A DNA stretch of 64,000 bases, taken from the NCBI RefSeq assembly GCF_019059575.1, contig NW_024881843.1, positions 248,001 through 312,000 of the forward strand. The letters run 5' to 3'. The notes under the pieces were generated by a model, which was not told the DNA's origin, ran no database searches, and saw only the letters and a list, made by a program, of their open reading frames with translations. Positions 21,522 to 32,318 of the stretch are shown here, one piece after another (position 1 is the first letter of the stretch; each line of letters starts with the position of its first letter). A program made the position numbers and the translations under genes. This DNA comes from Amphibalanus amphitrite. Lineage: Eukaryota > Arthropoda > Thecostraca > Balanomorpha > Balanidae.

Positions 21522-22491
21522 AGGTAGTGTGCCACCTTTGAAAGATTTCCCATTTTATTTTTCCTAGGATAAGAAGCTTCTGTTTTTACCTAATATCGCA
21601 AAAAAATAAAAAATGGGCCTGGAATAGTGCCTTTTTCGCCTAAAAGTTTATCGGTTTTTCGATATGTATAACAACTGTAGTGGGCTGGGTTGCAAACAGG
21701 CGTCGGCAACAATCGCGAATGCGGCGCACATGTGACAATAAGCAAAGGTCATTATAGTTACGACGTACGGGAATGAGTTATCAGCTGTCTAATCGTAGAC
21801 AACACTATGTCGAGCCTTAAACTGTAAGCCTGTATTGGTATTGTTTCTTTTATTTGGCTGTCGAACATTATTTATGGTTTGAAATATGATTTTATGTAAA
21901 ATAATTGATATGAAAAAGCCGTCTCTTCAGTTATGACCCCATTTCACCACACGCAAGTGGCAGAAATGACAATGATCAGCTGACGCATTTTTCTTGGCCG
22001 AAGTCAGAGCGCGCGGCCCGACGCACCACCACCGACCCACAAAGTATGAGCAGAAGCCGCGCCCAAAGCCAGGGCCCCGGTAACGTGAGGTAGCCGAGTC
22101 GGGGCAGCGTGCGCTGACCCAAGCCGGGGCCGCAGCTTTGGGCGCGGTCTACCGCATCCCTGCGGGCAGCCCCGGGCTATCACATGACACCGGGAGGACG
22201 CGCGGCCCCGGCTTGGGTCAGCGCACGCTGCCCCGACTCGGCTACCTCACGTTACCGGGGCCCTGGCTTTGGGCGCGGTCTACCGCACCACCTAACAGGC
22301 GTGTTCGAAACCGCAGGAGATGATGATGAACGTGTTTATCGAAACTTGATTGGATGAGCATATCGGTAATAGCGATTTCAGTGTGTGCATTTATTGTTCA
22401 TAGTGGTGTGAAATGTGGTTGGGGTACGACCGACCACCCGTCAGGGCGAATTTCGCACTGGGGTACTCAAAATTTGAAGAATTTAAGACTT
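21522..22491 (+). mobile_element. TTAA MITE family A, copy 1, right end lost
   Basis: Begins AGGTAGTGTGCCACCTTT after TTAA 21518-21521 and matches 30504-31480. It stops at about 22491, where unrelated sequence begins, before the distal inverted end. It contains a ~75 bp inverted repeat (22058-22133 against 22202-22282) around a GC-rich spacer. The truncation point is the tandem-duplication junction. Confidence 0.9.
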
Positions 22492-22552
22492 ATTAGCTTA
22501 TTCTGAAACCGGTTTTTCGATTTTACCTAGCTAGGTAGTTTGGTGCAAGAGG
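22492..22552. other. Junction between tandem BEL copies
   Basis: About 60 bp that match neither the MITE end nor clearly the RT. Downstream, copy 2 starts within the RT (DLINSLVG). The last ~15 bp may still be diverged RT codons. Confidence 0.55.
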
Positions 22553-22723
22553 CCTCAGATCTTATTAATAGCCTTGTTGGCGTTCTTTTGCGTTTCCGTC
22601 AAGAACCAGTCGCCTTTATGGCAGATATAAAGGCTATGTATCACCAAGTACGCGTTCCAGAAGAGCAAAGAAACTATCTGAGATTCTTGTGGTGGCCCGA
22701 TGGCAACACAGAGAAGCTACTCG
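22553..22723 (+). pseudogene. BEL/Pao RT N-terminal fragment, copy 2
   Basis: Same RT block as 15432-15589 ([26 protein letters not shown]) but with the DLINS codons that copy 1 lacks. Interrupted at CTCG 22720-22723 by foldback copy 2, exactly as in copy 1. Confidence 0.88.
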
Positions 22724-23754
22724 CACGGTTCGTCGGAAGGTCATCTCAGGCTCAAAAGAAACGATATATACCATTCGAAAGCTGACGGTGAGCTGAATCC
22801 AAAAATGTATTTTTTATCAAAATCGATCGATGGCCTTTTTTGAAAATTGCGTTTTTGTAAAAACTGTATAATCTTTTATTCAACGGGCTGGCCCGGACAT
22901 TCTTGAAAACATAAACATGTATTTTTGAGTTCCAGTGAAAGCTGAATGCCAAAAGAACAATATTTAGCGAAGCAATATTTCCAAACATTAATATGCGTCT
23001 CCCACAGCCGACAATAAGGCGCAATCACACAGCTCAGTGTCACGATGGACCAAAGTCAGCCACACAGAAGCGTGAAATGACCCTTATCGACTCGCAGGCC
23101 CGGCACTCTCGGCCCGCCTGACCGGCCACGGAAAGAACGTTCGGCTCTCGTTCTACTAAACAAATGTCATATTTGTCAGTTTAATTATCCACATCGCTAT
23201 TAAAGTTATTCACTTCAGGATACCTGTGAAGAAAATTTATTGTTCTGTCATCTTCACATCATGCATTAATTTGCATTTGTTCATGTCTACTTTGCTCGAT
23301 TGAGCTTGGTATCATGCCCATATAAGGAAAATTGGCCGCGCTGAAATGTCAGAGGTTGCACCGGCCTCAGCTCGGGTGGAGCAGGGGGCGTCGAAGTCTA
23401 GTTCCTACCAAACTGGCACTCCCATGCCTACGTCACCACGAGGACGCCCGAGGGCATTTACATGTTGAAGATAGGGAAATTGCCATAGTTTAGAGCCGCC
23501 TGGAGGGCAACCTTGAGATAGATGATAATGTAAATGTGTGCTAATATGATCATCAACATGTTATTTATCCAAATCCAGGGCCAATTAATCGATATCTTGT
23601 CACGTTTTCCAGTGGTGATGCGCTAACTTTCGTGGTTCTTGCAGCCAATAAGGGTGTTTCATAGTGCGATTCAGCCGCATTATCGACTTTAATGCCATAA
23701 ACCGCCACGGAACATATGATTTGCAGCTCCCTGGCGTGATAGCTGCCAGTAGGG

Positions 23755-24120
23755 CTCCGGAGTCGGAGTCATGAAGTCGGTCGGAGTTGACAGTTCTGAC
23801 CTGAGTCGTCGAGTCGGAGTCAGAGTCGATTTTATAAGCTGGAGTCTGAGTCAGTCACGGAAATTCGATCCCCTCCGCAGACCTTTCAGGGTTCCGTAGT
23901 CGGAGTTGTAGTCGGTCCAAGTCGACAGTTCCGACCAGAGTCAGAGTCAGAGTCGATTTTGAAAGCCAGAGTCGGAGTCGGAGTCACCAAAAATCCATTG
24001 CCTCCGCAGACCTGCTAGGGCTGTGCCGCTGTGGAGTCGGAGTCGGTCAGAGCCGACATTTGAAATCAAAGTCAGAGTTGATGTTTGAAAGTCTGAGTCA
24101 GAGTCGGAGTCATCAAGAAA
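23755..24120. repeat. GTCGGAGTCAGAGTC-rich degenerate tandem tract
   Basis: Three to four ~120 bp cycles, each with runs of GAGTCGGAGTCAGAGTCG, an AGTCGATTTTGAAAGC-like block and a CCTCCGCAGACCT block. The array is degenerate and non-coding despite short open frames on the minus strand. Confidence 0.8.
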
Positions 24121-25212
24121 CCCATGGACGATCTGCAGTGCCATGCAGTAAGGGCGCTGCCGATCGATGCCCTGAATTGCCTATGATTTATGAATTGAAT
24201 GAATAGATGGCAATTAATTAGGTACCTTCTATTATTCATCCCTTGCCACTTGGAGGACTTACTTTCAGTAGAAAAAGACGCATTATTTGTTTGTTTATTT
24301 ATTGACAAATATTTTTTTTTAAGCAGTTAGGGATACAGACACCAAACACAGTGATAGCACCTCGCTGGTGCAAATCATTGCTAGATAGATGTTGAAATGT
24401 GTTGCCATTGAAGTATCTACTGATTTTCCTGGCGGCTCTCGTTTTCAAGTAACTACTGGTCTTGTAAGATCTCTTGATTGCTCACCGTCTGGCGTCTAGT
24501 TCCAAGGTTTTCTGAAAGCTAATCAAACGTTACCATGGCTGCTCTTGATGGCATAGCGCTGGCTGGTTCTGGGTTCTTATTTGGTGGTTCTTGCGTCTGA
24601 TCTTGTTGCTTCATGTTCCATCACATCACATTAAATTTATAATGGAACAGACACTTCTACCATTTATTTCACTATCAGTCGACTTGCATTTACTCATGTG
24701 GCCTGCTGGCCCTTTTATTTCCACGATAGAATCTACCAATTACTGAAAAAGCTTCGGATAAAAAAGCAAGAAAAGTATGTCAAGTTAAATAATTGCGACG
24801 GTCCTAGAAAACCAGAATAAAATATATCAAATAGCCTGTCCATCTCACTTCCCTCACTTCATAACAAAAACGACAAAAACTTCGCAGCAAAACATGCGAA
24901 AGAGTCCTTAGCAACGCCTTAGCAACGCACTTGTCTGAAGTGCGCAATATGTGTCACATCTGGAAAATTTAGTAGCTACTTGATTATTCAACTAGAGTTG
25001 GACTATATAAGCTAGGCTTTTATATAGAAAATAAGTGTCTGCTTATCGAATTTATAACAACTGGTTGCTTAACTTCGAAATAATGATTTATTACAGAAAA
25101 AGCTTGTTTGCGACATATTTGTAAAGAAACAACGGAAATAGCTTTGACTCGTACGCTATTCTAGTACATTTTTGGTAGAAAACTTCGTCCAACCTTATGT
25201 TTTAGGGCCTTG
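24121..25212. other. Remainder of the hAT-like insertion, no gene seen
   Basis: AT-rich sequence without a supported ORF or RNA motif; only scattered short open frames. Confidence 0.4.
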
Positions 25213-25278
25213 GGGTGGAGTGGGGGTAGCGCCCGGTGGGGCAGGGTAACCTTTGACCGGTCGCACGGCCGAGCAGCT

Positions 25279-27187
25279 GGGGCATTCCACGATAGATCGT
25301 ACCAGGCCCGTCACCCTCATCTCTCAGATTTTAATGAAAATCGGTCCTAGGGGTAAGCATAGGCCCCAAAGACGCCTGGCAAAATATCAGACTTCTCAGA
25401 TCAAAACTTTTTGAGTTATATTGCATTACATTTTTTTTAACATCGGTATGTAACGGTGAGTTTGATGGCCTATAGCCCAAGAACGGCTTAAGCAACCAAC
25501 AAAAAGTAAACAACACTAAGCTTGCGATGAATCAAAAATTAATATTACTATTTAAAAATTCCAAAGAAAAAATTTCATTGTTGAGCAAAAACCTTTATCT
25601 TTTTTCATTTGCCTCTAATGACTTTTGGGACCAAAATTTTTCGCATATTTATTTTTTCAAAATAAACTTCATGTCATTGCAAATCGACATGCAAAAAATT
25701 AGAAAGGTGTTCTTTCTATAAGTTCCTCATTTTCCCGCAAACAAAATGGGTTTCGGAGGGGTTGATACGACCCCAGCACGCTGTTTCGCTTCTAATAGAG
25801 CTAGAGCCTCGCGGAAAAAAAAACGAGCGTGTGTGCCGTTACAAGTCGCAGCGATTGGTACCCGATTTTAAGGTCTCAGGTTAACCGGTAGCGTCTGAGG
25901 TCAGGTCACGTGACTGAAGTTACGGGTTCGGTTTTTAGTAAATAACTTCGCAAAAAAATGGCCGCAGAACCGCGATTTTGGCATCATTGTGTTCGCCTAG
26001 CTCAGGTGCATCGAATGGTATACTTTTTGCTAGGGTGAGGTCAACTTAAGTAGTTGACCTCGGGTCAAGGTCAGGTCAGAGCCCCTCAGGTCACGAAGCT
26101 GGGCAAAGGGTATCATATGGCATATCATTCGATTCGGAAGGTCTTCCCGAGTCCATTGGTGGCTTTCCCGACTCTCTAGCTCCATTTGATTGGGAGTTAT
26201 TGACGAAAAACTCGTACGTCCCTAGTGACGTCATAAATGACGTCACGCAAGGTTAACAATGCAAAATTAAAGCATTGGACTTTGCAAGGAGTGCATGAAA
26301 TCACGATACCATGTACGTGGGATAGTTTCAGATCATTCTCGGCGCCAAAATAACAGTTTTTATATTTTCCCATTGATTTATAACAGCGATGTCACGTGAC
26401 CGACATGACCTCATGTAACCTTGAAAAATTCCCAGATATACACGTTGTGACTGTGAGACCTCTGGAGGACACCATGTATGCGTCCTGTAACTTTCATCTC
26501 GGACAGCTATGGTCATTGGCGTCCAAAACAATGTCAGAACCAAACAGCCTTTTTCACCCTCGCGCTTATAGGAAAGAGGGTTGGATGAACCCTCTTTTCA
26601 CTTTTTTCAGATGACTCAGACTTAAATTGAAATTTCAGTAACCCGTGATGTCACTAGGCAGCTTTACCACGCCATTTGTAAGCTCCCCTCCCGAAATCAG
26701 TCGAAACCGTTATCGTGACGTAAAATGAATACATTTATAGAAAGAACACCTTCCTAATTTTTTGCATACTTCTTAACAATGAGCCAAATAATTTTTAAAA
26801 GAGATAAAAATTCAAAAAAATTTGGTCCCAAAGTCCAAAAAATACAAATGAAAGAAAACTCGATATGTCATATATCAAAAATAGCGTATTTTTCGGAATT
26901 TCAAAAATAGATATTAATTTCTGTTTTATTGCAAGTTCAATGTTATATAACAATTGGCATTTGAATAATCCGTCTTAGAGTTACAGCCCGCCAAACTTAG
27001 CGCTGCAAAGCCAGATCCAAAAAATGTTATACACCATAACTCAAAAAAATACTTATCTGATAAGCCTGAAATTGTTACAGGTGGATTCAGAGCCCCTGAT
27101 TACCCCTGAGACCAATTCTCGTCAAATTCCGAGAGATGAGGGTGTCAAATTGGAAAAAAAGTGGTACGATCTATCGTGGAATGCCCC
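25279..27187. mobile_element. 1.9 kb GGGGCATTCC element, copy 3
   Basis: Near-identical to 17246-19153, with the same AGCT flanks (25275-25278, 27188-27191). It was therefore already inside foldback F before the tandem duplication. Confidence 0.88.
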
Positions 27188-27355
27188 AGCTGTCACCAGT
27201 ACAGCCTCTGACAGTGAAACCCCGCTCACTTCCCCTGCGCGGGCACTGAGCGCAGCTGGATGGAACAAAACATGTATAAGAAAAATGTAAATTACAGCAT
27301 GTTCTAAATCAAGCAGAACAATGAATTTTTTTCACAGGTATCCTGAATAACTTAA

Positions 27356-28300
27356 CCCTAGAACGCCTAGGGGGGGGGGTTGTATCAACCCCCCCCCCCT
27401 GAGATTTTTTCGAAGTGCACGCTAAACGGCTTGTCGTAGCGGGCTGAAATTTTCAATACCCTCTGGGGCAACCTTTGCGCATCTTTTGCCGAAAAAAATT
27501 GATCGGGTCATGTCAGGTCACGGAGTTATGACGTCATAAGAGGTACAGCCTCCGGCCGGATTTTCACAAACTGAGTGCCAACGCCCGAGGTTTCCTGCCG
27601 GTGGTACGGACATCGGTTGATGGATCGTGATGAAACTTCCCATGCATGTTGGGGCAAGTATTGGCTATCATATGGTATAAGAAATTCGACCGGGTCAGGT
27701 CAGGTCACGGAGCTATGACGTCACAAGAGGAACAGCGTCCGGTACTATTTTTGAAAAGCGCCCGAACCACTATTTTGCTAATTCTTGTCACCTCAATGGG
27801 AATATGCAGCAATATTAGCTTCTATAGGGAGCAAATGGACCTCCCAAATCCAAAAATACAATCAGATTTCAAAAATTTAAATTTTGATTTTTCGAATTTC
27901 TGCCGCCGATTGTGACCTTGCCGACTTCCGGCGCTCCCAACGCGCCATTTTTAGAGCTAGGGAAACGAAATACATACCAAACGATAGAGAATTGATCAAG
28001 GAACACGATAGTGAAGGTTCCAAATCGATATCTCCCACCGTTTTGCCGCAATCGCCGCCGAAAGTTGAAAAAAGTCTATTTTTCCGAAAATTTGACCTTT
28101 GACCGGTCAAAAGTAGGTCAAATGTTGACCTAGGACCAAAAAATATACCACCAATCGCGAGATCTCGTTGAGAGCAATCCGTTGGTTTTTTCCGCTAAGC
28201 TCTACGACCTTCCGTTTCGAAACACCAGGGGGGGGGTCCTAACAAACCCCCCCCCCCCCTGGTCGTTCGTGTTATGAGAAATGGCCTGGTCGTGCGAGGG
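27356..28300 (-). mobile_element. GC-hairpin TTAA element E2
   Basis: Flanked by TTAA (27352-27355, 28301-28304). Ends CCCTAGAACGCC and CGTGCGAGGG; hairpins at about 27369-27400 and 28228-28260. The interior is the reverse complement of E1 with visible divergence, and the terminal ~60 bp differ more. The empty site is present in copy 1 (aataactttaatagtg, about 19311-19326). Confidence 0.9.
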
Positions 28301-28782
28301 TTAATAGTGATGTGGACAGTTAAACTGAAAACATGACATTTATTTAGTAGAACGAGAGCCGAACGTTCTTTCCGTGGCCGGTCAGGTGGGCCGAGAGAGC
28401 TGGGTCTGCGAGTCGATAAGGGTCATCTCACGCTTCTGTGTGGCTGGCTTTGGTCCATCGTGACATTAAGTTGTGTGATTGCGCCTTATTGTCGGCTGTG
28501 GGAGACGCATATTAATGTTTGGAAATATTGCTTCGCTAAATATTGTTCTTTTGGCGTTCAGCTTTCACTGGAACTCAAAAATACATGTTTATGTTTTCAA
28601 GAATACCCGGGACAGCCCGTTGATTAAAAAATTATTATGTTTTTACAAAAAGCAATTTTCAAAAAAGGACATCGATCGACTTTGATAAAAAATACATTTT
28701 TGGAATCAGCTCACCGTCAGCTTTCGAATGGTATATACCGTTTCTTTTGAGCCTGAGATGACCTTCCGACGAACCGTGCTCG

Positions 28783-29523
28783 AAGAGCATCGGATGAAAG
28801 TGCATTTGTTTGGGGCGATTTCGTCTCCCAGTTGCGCAAACTTTGCTTTGCGGAGAACAGCAGACGATTTCAGTGCCATGTTCGGTGGTCAAAAAACGCA
28901 GCGTACAATCGACAATAATTTCTACGTGGACGATTGTCTTAAATCCGCACCAGATGTAGACGAAGCCATTGAATTGATAAGAGATTTAAGAAACACCTGC
29001 AAAAGAGGAGGTTTTCACCTTACCAAGTTTGTCAGCAACGAAAGGGCAGTCATGGCATCAGTTCCAGCAGAAGATAGAGCCACGGATCATGAAACATTGC
29101 GAGTAACACAATCGACGTATGCAGAAGAGCGTGCTCTGGGAATTTATGGAATACCATAGACCTCTACGGAATACGAAAACGGACACGCTCAGCTTTAAGA
29201 TAAAAACAAAAGAAAGACCGACAACACGACGAGGCATGCTCTCAACAGTGAGTTCCATTTATGATCCTCTGGGATTTGTTGCTCCGATTTTATTGAAGCC
29301 AAAGGCGTTGTTACAGCAGCTTTGTCGTTTGAATTTAGCATGGGACGACTTACCCTCAGATGACCTGCAGAGGAGCTGGTGTTGTTGGCTTTCTACATTA
29401 CATAGTTTGCAAGAATTTAGTGTTCGGAGGTGTTATAAACCAGAAAGTTTCGGCCCCATCGTGACGAGTCAAGTTAATCATTTTTCCGACGCTAGTGAGA
29501 CCGGTTACGGCGCGGTATCCTAC
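28783..29523 (+). pseudogene. BEL/Pao RT C-terminal part and connection, copy 2
   Basis: Same as 19801-20541 but with CAA at 28890-28892 in place of the stop. YVDD box near 28926-28937. It shares the repeated-GGAATAC insertion near 29142-29167 that breaks the frame, so both copies descend from one already defective element. Ends at TTAA 29524-29527, in the RNase H start. Confidence 0.88.
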
Positions 29524-29527
29524 TTAA

Positions 29528-29997
29528 AGGGACCCTCCCACCTTATCATTAGATTTGAGTTGAGATAGCCAAAATGGGGTCCCTGGCTCACAATTACCGG
29601 TTTCGGCACTCACAACATCGAGAAATGCCTTAAATCGGAAATATTGAATTTCAAAATTGCAGCATTTTGATTCAGAGGGGCTAATGCATAGGAATACCCC
29701 TCTGAGTGTGTGACGTCAGCGCAGATATCTAACGATTTTTAAATGTTTGACTAAAGCGTTTTGTAGCACGCGGTGGTATATGCTGCTTTGCGCGCAACAA
29801 ATGCCGCACTTTCAAATAAAGTCGCTATAGGAACAGCGGAGATCCCAAAAAGTAAACAAAAGTAAAAGTCTAATATCTTGAAAACCGGTGAATATTTTTC
29901 GATGAAATTTGGTAGATATTTGTTTTTGCTCTTTCTGAACCGAGCGACATCACTTTCATGCCAATTCATTAACTTTTTTGAAGGTGGGAGGGTCCCT
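29528..29997 (+). mobile_element. TTAA MITE family B, copy 2
   Basis: 470 bp. TTAA 29524-29527 and 29998-30001; 17 bp perfect inverted ends AGGGACCCTCCCACCTT. Almost identical to 20546-21015. Confidence 0.92.
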
Positions 29998-30001
29998 TTA
30001 A

Positions 30002-30499
30002 AGGGACTATCCCACCTTTAACATTTTGTTTTGAGTTGAGATAGCCAAGTTTGCGGCGAGGTTCAGAAACCACTCTCTATCTAGGTTGCAACCCCCGCGG
30101 CCTCTTGGTGTTGAAGAAATTCGTTCCCTTCATTTGAAAATGGGCCTTGCACAAGGCCCTATCTTCAACATGGAGCGACCGTTAGTGTGACGTCACCTCG
30201 TTTAGTCATTCTGATCTAAATGGGTTTGTTCGTTGAAAAATCGCTTAAAACTTGGTCTGAACTTTGTTGTGGTGCCTACAAAGTAAAAAGAATCAGCTTT
30301 ATGACAGTAATGTGGCCTGGGGAAGGAGGTAATTTTGGGCTGTGACGTCACATATTTGAAAGTTTGTGTTTGGAATATGGGAAGCCTAAGATGTTTAATG
30401 AAAAATAAATGCCAGAACCGTGTTCCTGGTCATCCAATCTATAAAGTCGGGCACAATTTAACTGGTTTTAACAACATTTTAGAAGATGGGATAGTTCCT
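30002..30499 (+). mobile_element. TTAA MITE family C, copy 2
   Basis: TTAA 29998-30001 and 30500-30503, both shared with neighbours. Ends AGGGACTATCCCACC and GATGGGATAGTTCCT. Almost identical to 21020-21517. Confidence 0.9.
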
Positions 30500-30503
30500 T
30501 TAA

Positions 30504-31571
30504 AGGTAGTGTGCCACCTTTGAAAGATTTCCCATTTTATTTTTCCTAGGATAAGAAGCTTCTGTTTTTACCTAATATCGCAAAAAAATAAAAAATGGGC
30601 CTGGAATAGTGCCTTTTTCGCCTAAAAGTTTATCGGTTTTTCGATATGTATAACAACTGTAGTGGGCTGGGTTGCAAACAGGCGTCGGCAACAATCGCGA
30701 ATGCGGCGCACATGTGACAATAAGCAAAGGTCATTATAGTTACGACGTACGGGAATGAGTTATCAGCTGTCTAATCGTAGACAACACTATGTCGAGCCTT
30801 AAACTGTAAGCCTGTATTGGTATTGTTTCTTTTATTTGGCTGTCGAACATTATTTATGGTTTGAAATATGATTTTATGTAAAATAATTGATATGAAAAAG
30901 CCGTCTCTTCAGTTATGACCCCATTTCACCACACGCAAGTGGCAGAAATGACAATGATCAGCTGACGCATTTTTCTTGGCCGAAGTCAGAGCGCGCGGCC
31001 CGACGCACCACCACCGACCCACAAAGTATGAGCAGAAGCCGCGCCCAAAGCCAGGGCCCCGGTTACGTGAGGTAGCCGAGTCGGGGCAGCGTGCGCTGAC
31101 CCAAGCCGGGGCCGCAGCTTTGGGCGCGGTCTACCGCATCCCTGCGGGCAGCCCCGGGCTATCACATGACACCGGGAGGACGCGCGGCCCCGGCTTGGGT
31201 CAGCGCACGCTGCCCCGACTCGGCTACCTCACGTTACCGGGGCCCTGGCTTTGGGCGCGGTCTACCGCACCACCTAACAGGCGTGTTCGAAACCGCAGGA
31301 GATGATGATGAACGTGTTTATCGAAACTTGATTGGATGAGCATATCGGTAATAGCGATTTCAGTGTGTGCATTTATTGTTCATAGTGGTGTGAAATGTGG
31401 TTGGGGTACGACCGACCACCCGTCAGGGCGAATTTCGCACTGGGGTACTCAAAATTTGAAGAATTTAAGACGTTTCCATGAGTTTTGAAGGTATGGATAA
31501 GTTCTAAAAATCCAGTTCTCCTTAGCTGGGCCATTAACTCCATACGGTCCAGGAAAGCTGGCACACTACCT
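30504..31571 (+). mobile_element. TTAA MITE family A, intact copy
   Basis: 1068 bp, flanked by TTAA (30500-30503, 31572-31575). Ends AGGTAGTGTGCCACCTTT and GGAAAGCTGGCACACTACCT. It holds a ~75 bp inverted repeat around a GC-rich spacer (about 31041-31116 against 31186-31265). This copy defines the family; copies 0 and 1 are interrupted or truncated. Confidence 0.92.
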
Positions 31572-31575
31572 TTAA

Positions 31576-31770
31576 GACTTCAAAACCAACAAGGGAAGAT
31601 TCACTGTTCATTTATCATCGGAAAAGCTCGAGTTGCTCCAGTCAAAGCAGTTACCATACCGCGCCTGGAATTAGCTGCAGCCACCGTTGCCGCCCGTTTG
31701 AGCGCTGTAGTTAAGCGTGAGTTGGAAATTCCTGTAGACAGCGTGACATTTTGGACAGATAGTACACTCG
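31576..31770 (+). pseudogene. BEL/Pao RNase H-like fragment
   Basis: Continues the pol frame after the MITE chain: KARVAPVKAVTIPRLELAAA and FWTDST with the conserved aspartate. BEL similarity fades after about 31770. No integrase or 3' LTR was identified downstream. Confidence 0.85.
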
Positions 31771-31846
31771 TGGGCAGATTGATGTTCTACAACTCTTTAT
31801 CCACCGGGTTCCTATGGCTCAGCATTGGCAGCAGCCGCCTGGTACC

Positions 31847-31892
31847 GGTAGACTGTGCCGCTTAACTTACTAGTCAAGCGGCACAGCCTACC
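31847..31892. other. Hairpin beside element M
   Basis: 17-nt arms (31847-31863 and 31876-31892) pairing with one mismatch around a 12-nt loop; the core is CTGTGCCGCTT/AAGCGGCACAG. It lies just outside the left target copy of the 31908-36174 element. Confidence 0.75.
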
Positions 31893-32289
31893 CACACCGT
31901 ATGACACTAGGGTGACCCTTTTTGCAACTTTTTTTTTAGAAGCTAGCCAGCACGCCCCTAGATCGACGTGGCTTGATGCCCTGAGCACGAAAATACCATT
32001 TTTGACCAGAATTTTTGAATTTGAAAGCCCGCCCCAAAATTTAAAGATGGAAAAATGAGCCTGTTTTTGCGATTCTGACATTTTCGGTGCAGCTATTCAA
32101 TAGTTTCTATTTAAAGAGCATAGTGAAATGGCATAATATAAGTTACCACACTAATTCTGCGCCGGCATGGTAAGTTTCATACCTCTACTCCCATTTTACC
32201 AGTCTTTATCGAAGATTTTCCGATGAGCTTCGGCCGCCCGTTTAGCTCGAGCTTTCAGAACCGGTCAGTAGATGGCTGCACATTCGTAT

Positions 32290-32318
32290 ATCACAGGCTG
32301 CACATTGCAGCCTGTGAT
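32290..32318. other. 13-bp perfect hairpin in the left arm of M
   Basis: ATCACAGGCTGCA and its inverse, separated by CAT. Confidence 0.85.

Larger units (their letters stand above)
23382..25212. mobile_element. hAT-like insertion with 8-bp duplication GGGTGGAG
   Basis: GGGTGGAG occurs on both sides (23374-23381, 25213-25220) and once at the empty site in copy 1 (17180-17187). The element begins CAGGGGGC and ends GGGCCTTG, so both termini read CA(G/A)GG inward. An 8-bp target duplication and CA-type ends fit hAT elements. Short, weak inverted ends and no transposase were seen. It carries the GTCGGAGTC repeat tract. Confidence 0.75.
22724..28778. mobile_element. Foldback element F, copy 2
   Basis: Same ends and CTCG duplications (22720-22723, 28779-28782) as 15590-19796, but 6055 bp long. 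The left arm lacks E1 and holds a hAT-like insertion (23382-25212). The centre holds the third 1.9 kb element (25279-27187). The right arm holds E2 (27356-28300). Confidence 0.85.

Noticed and set aside
31485-31865. Single 126-residue protein across the MITE A end and BEL RNase H
   Set aside because: The frame joins MITE terminal sequence to retrotransposon codons by chance; only 31576-31770 is pol.
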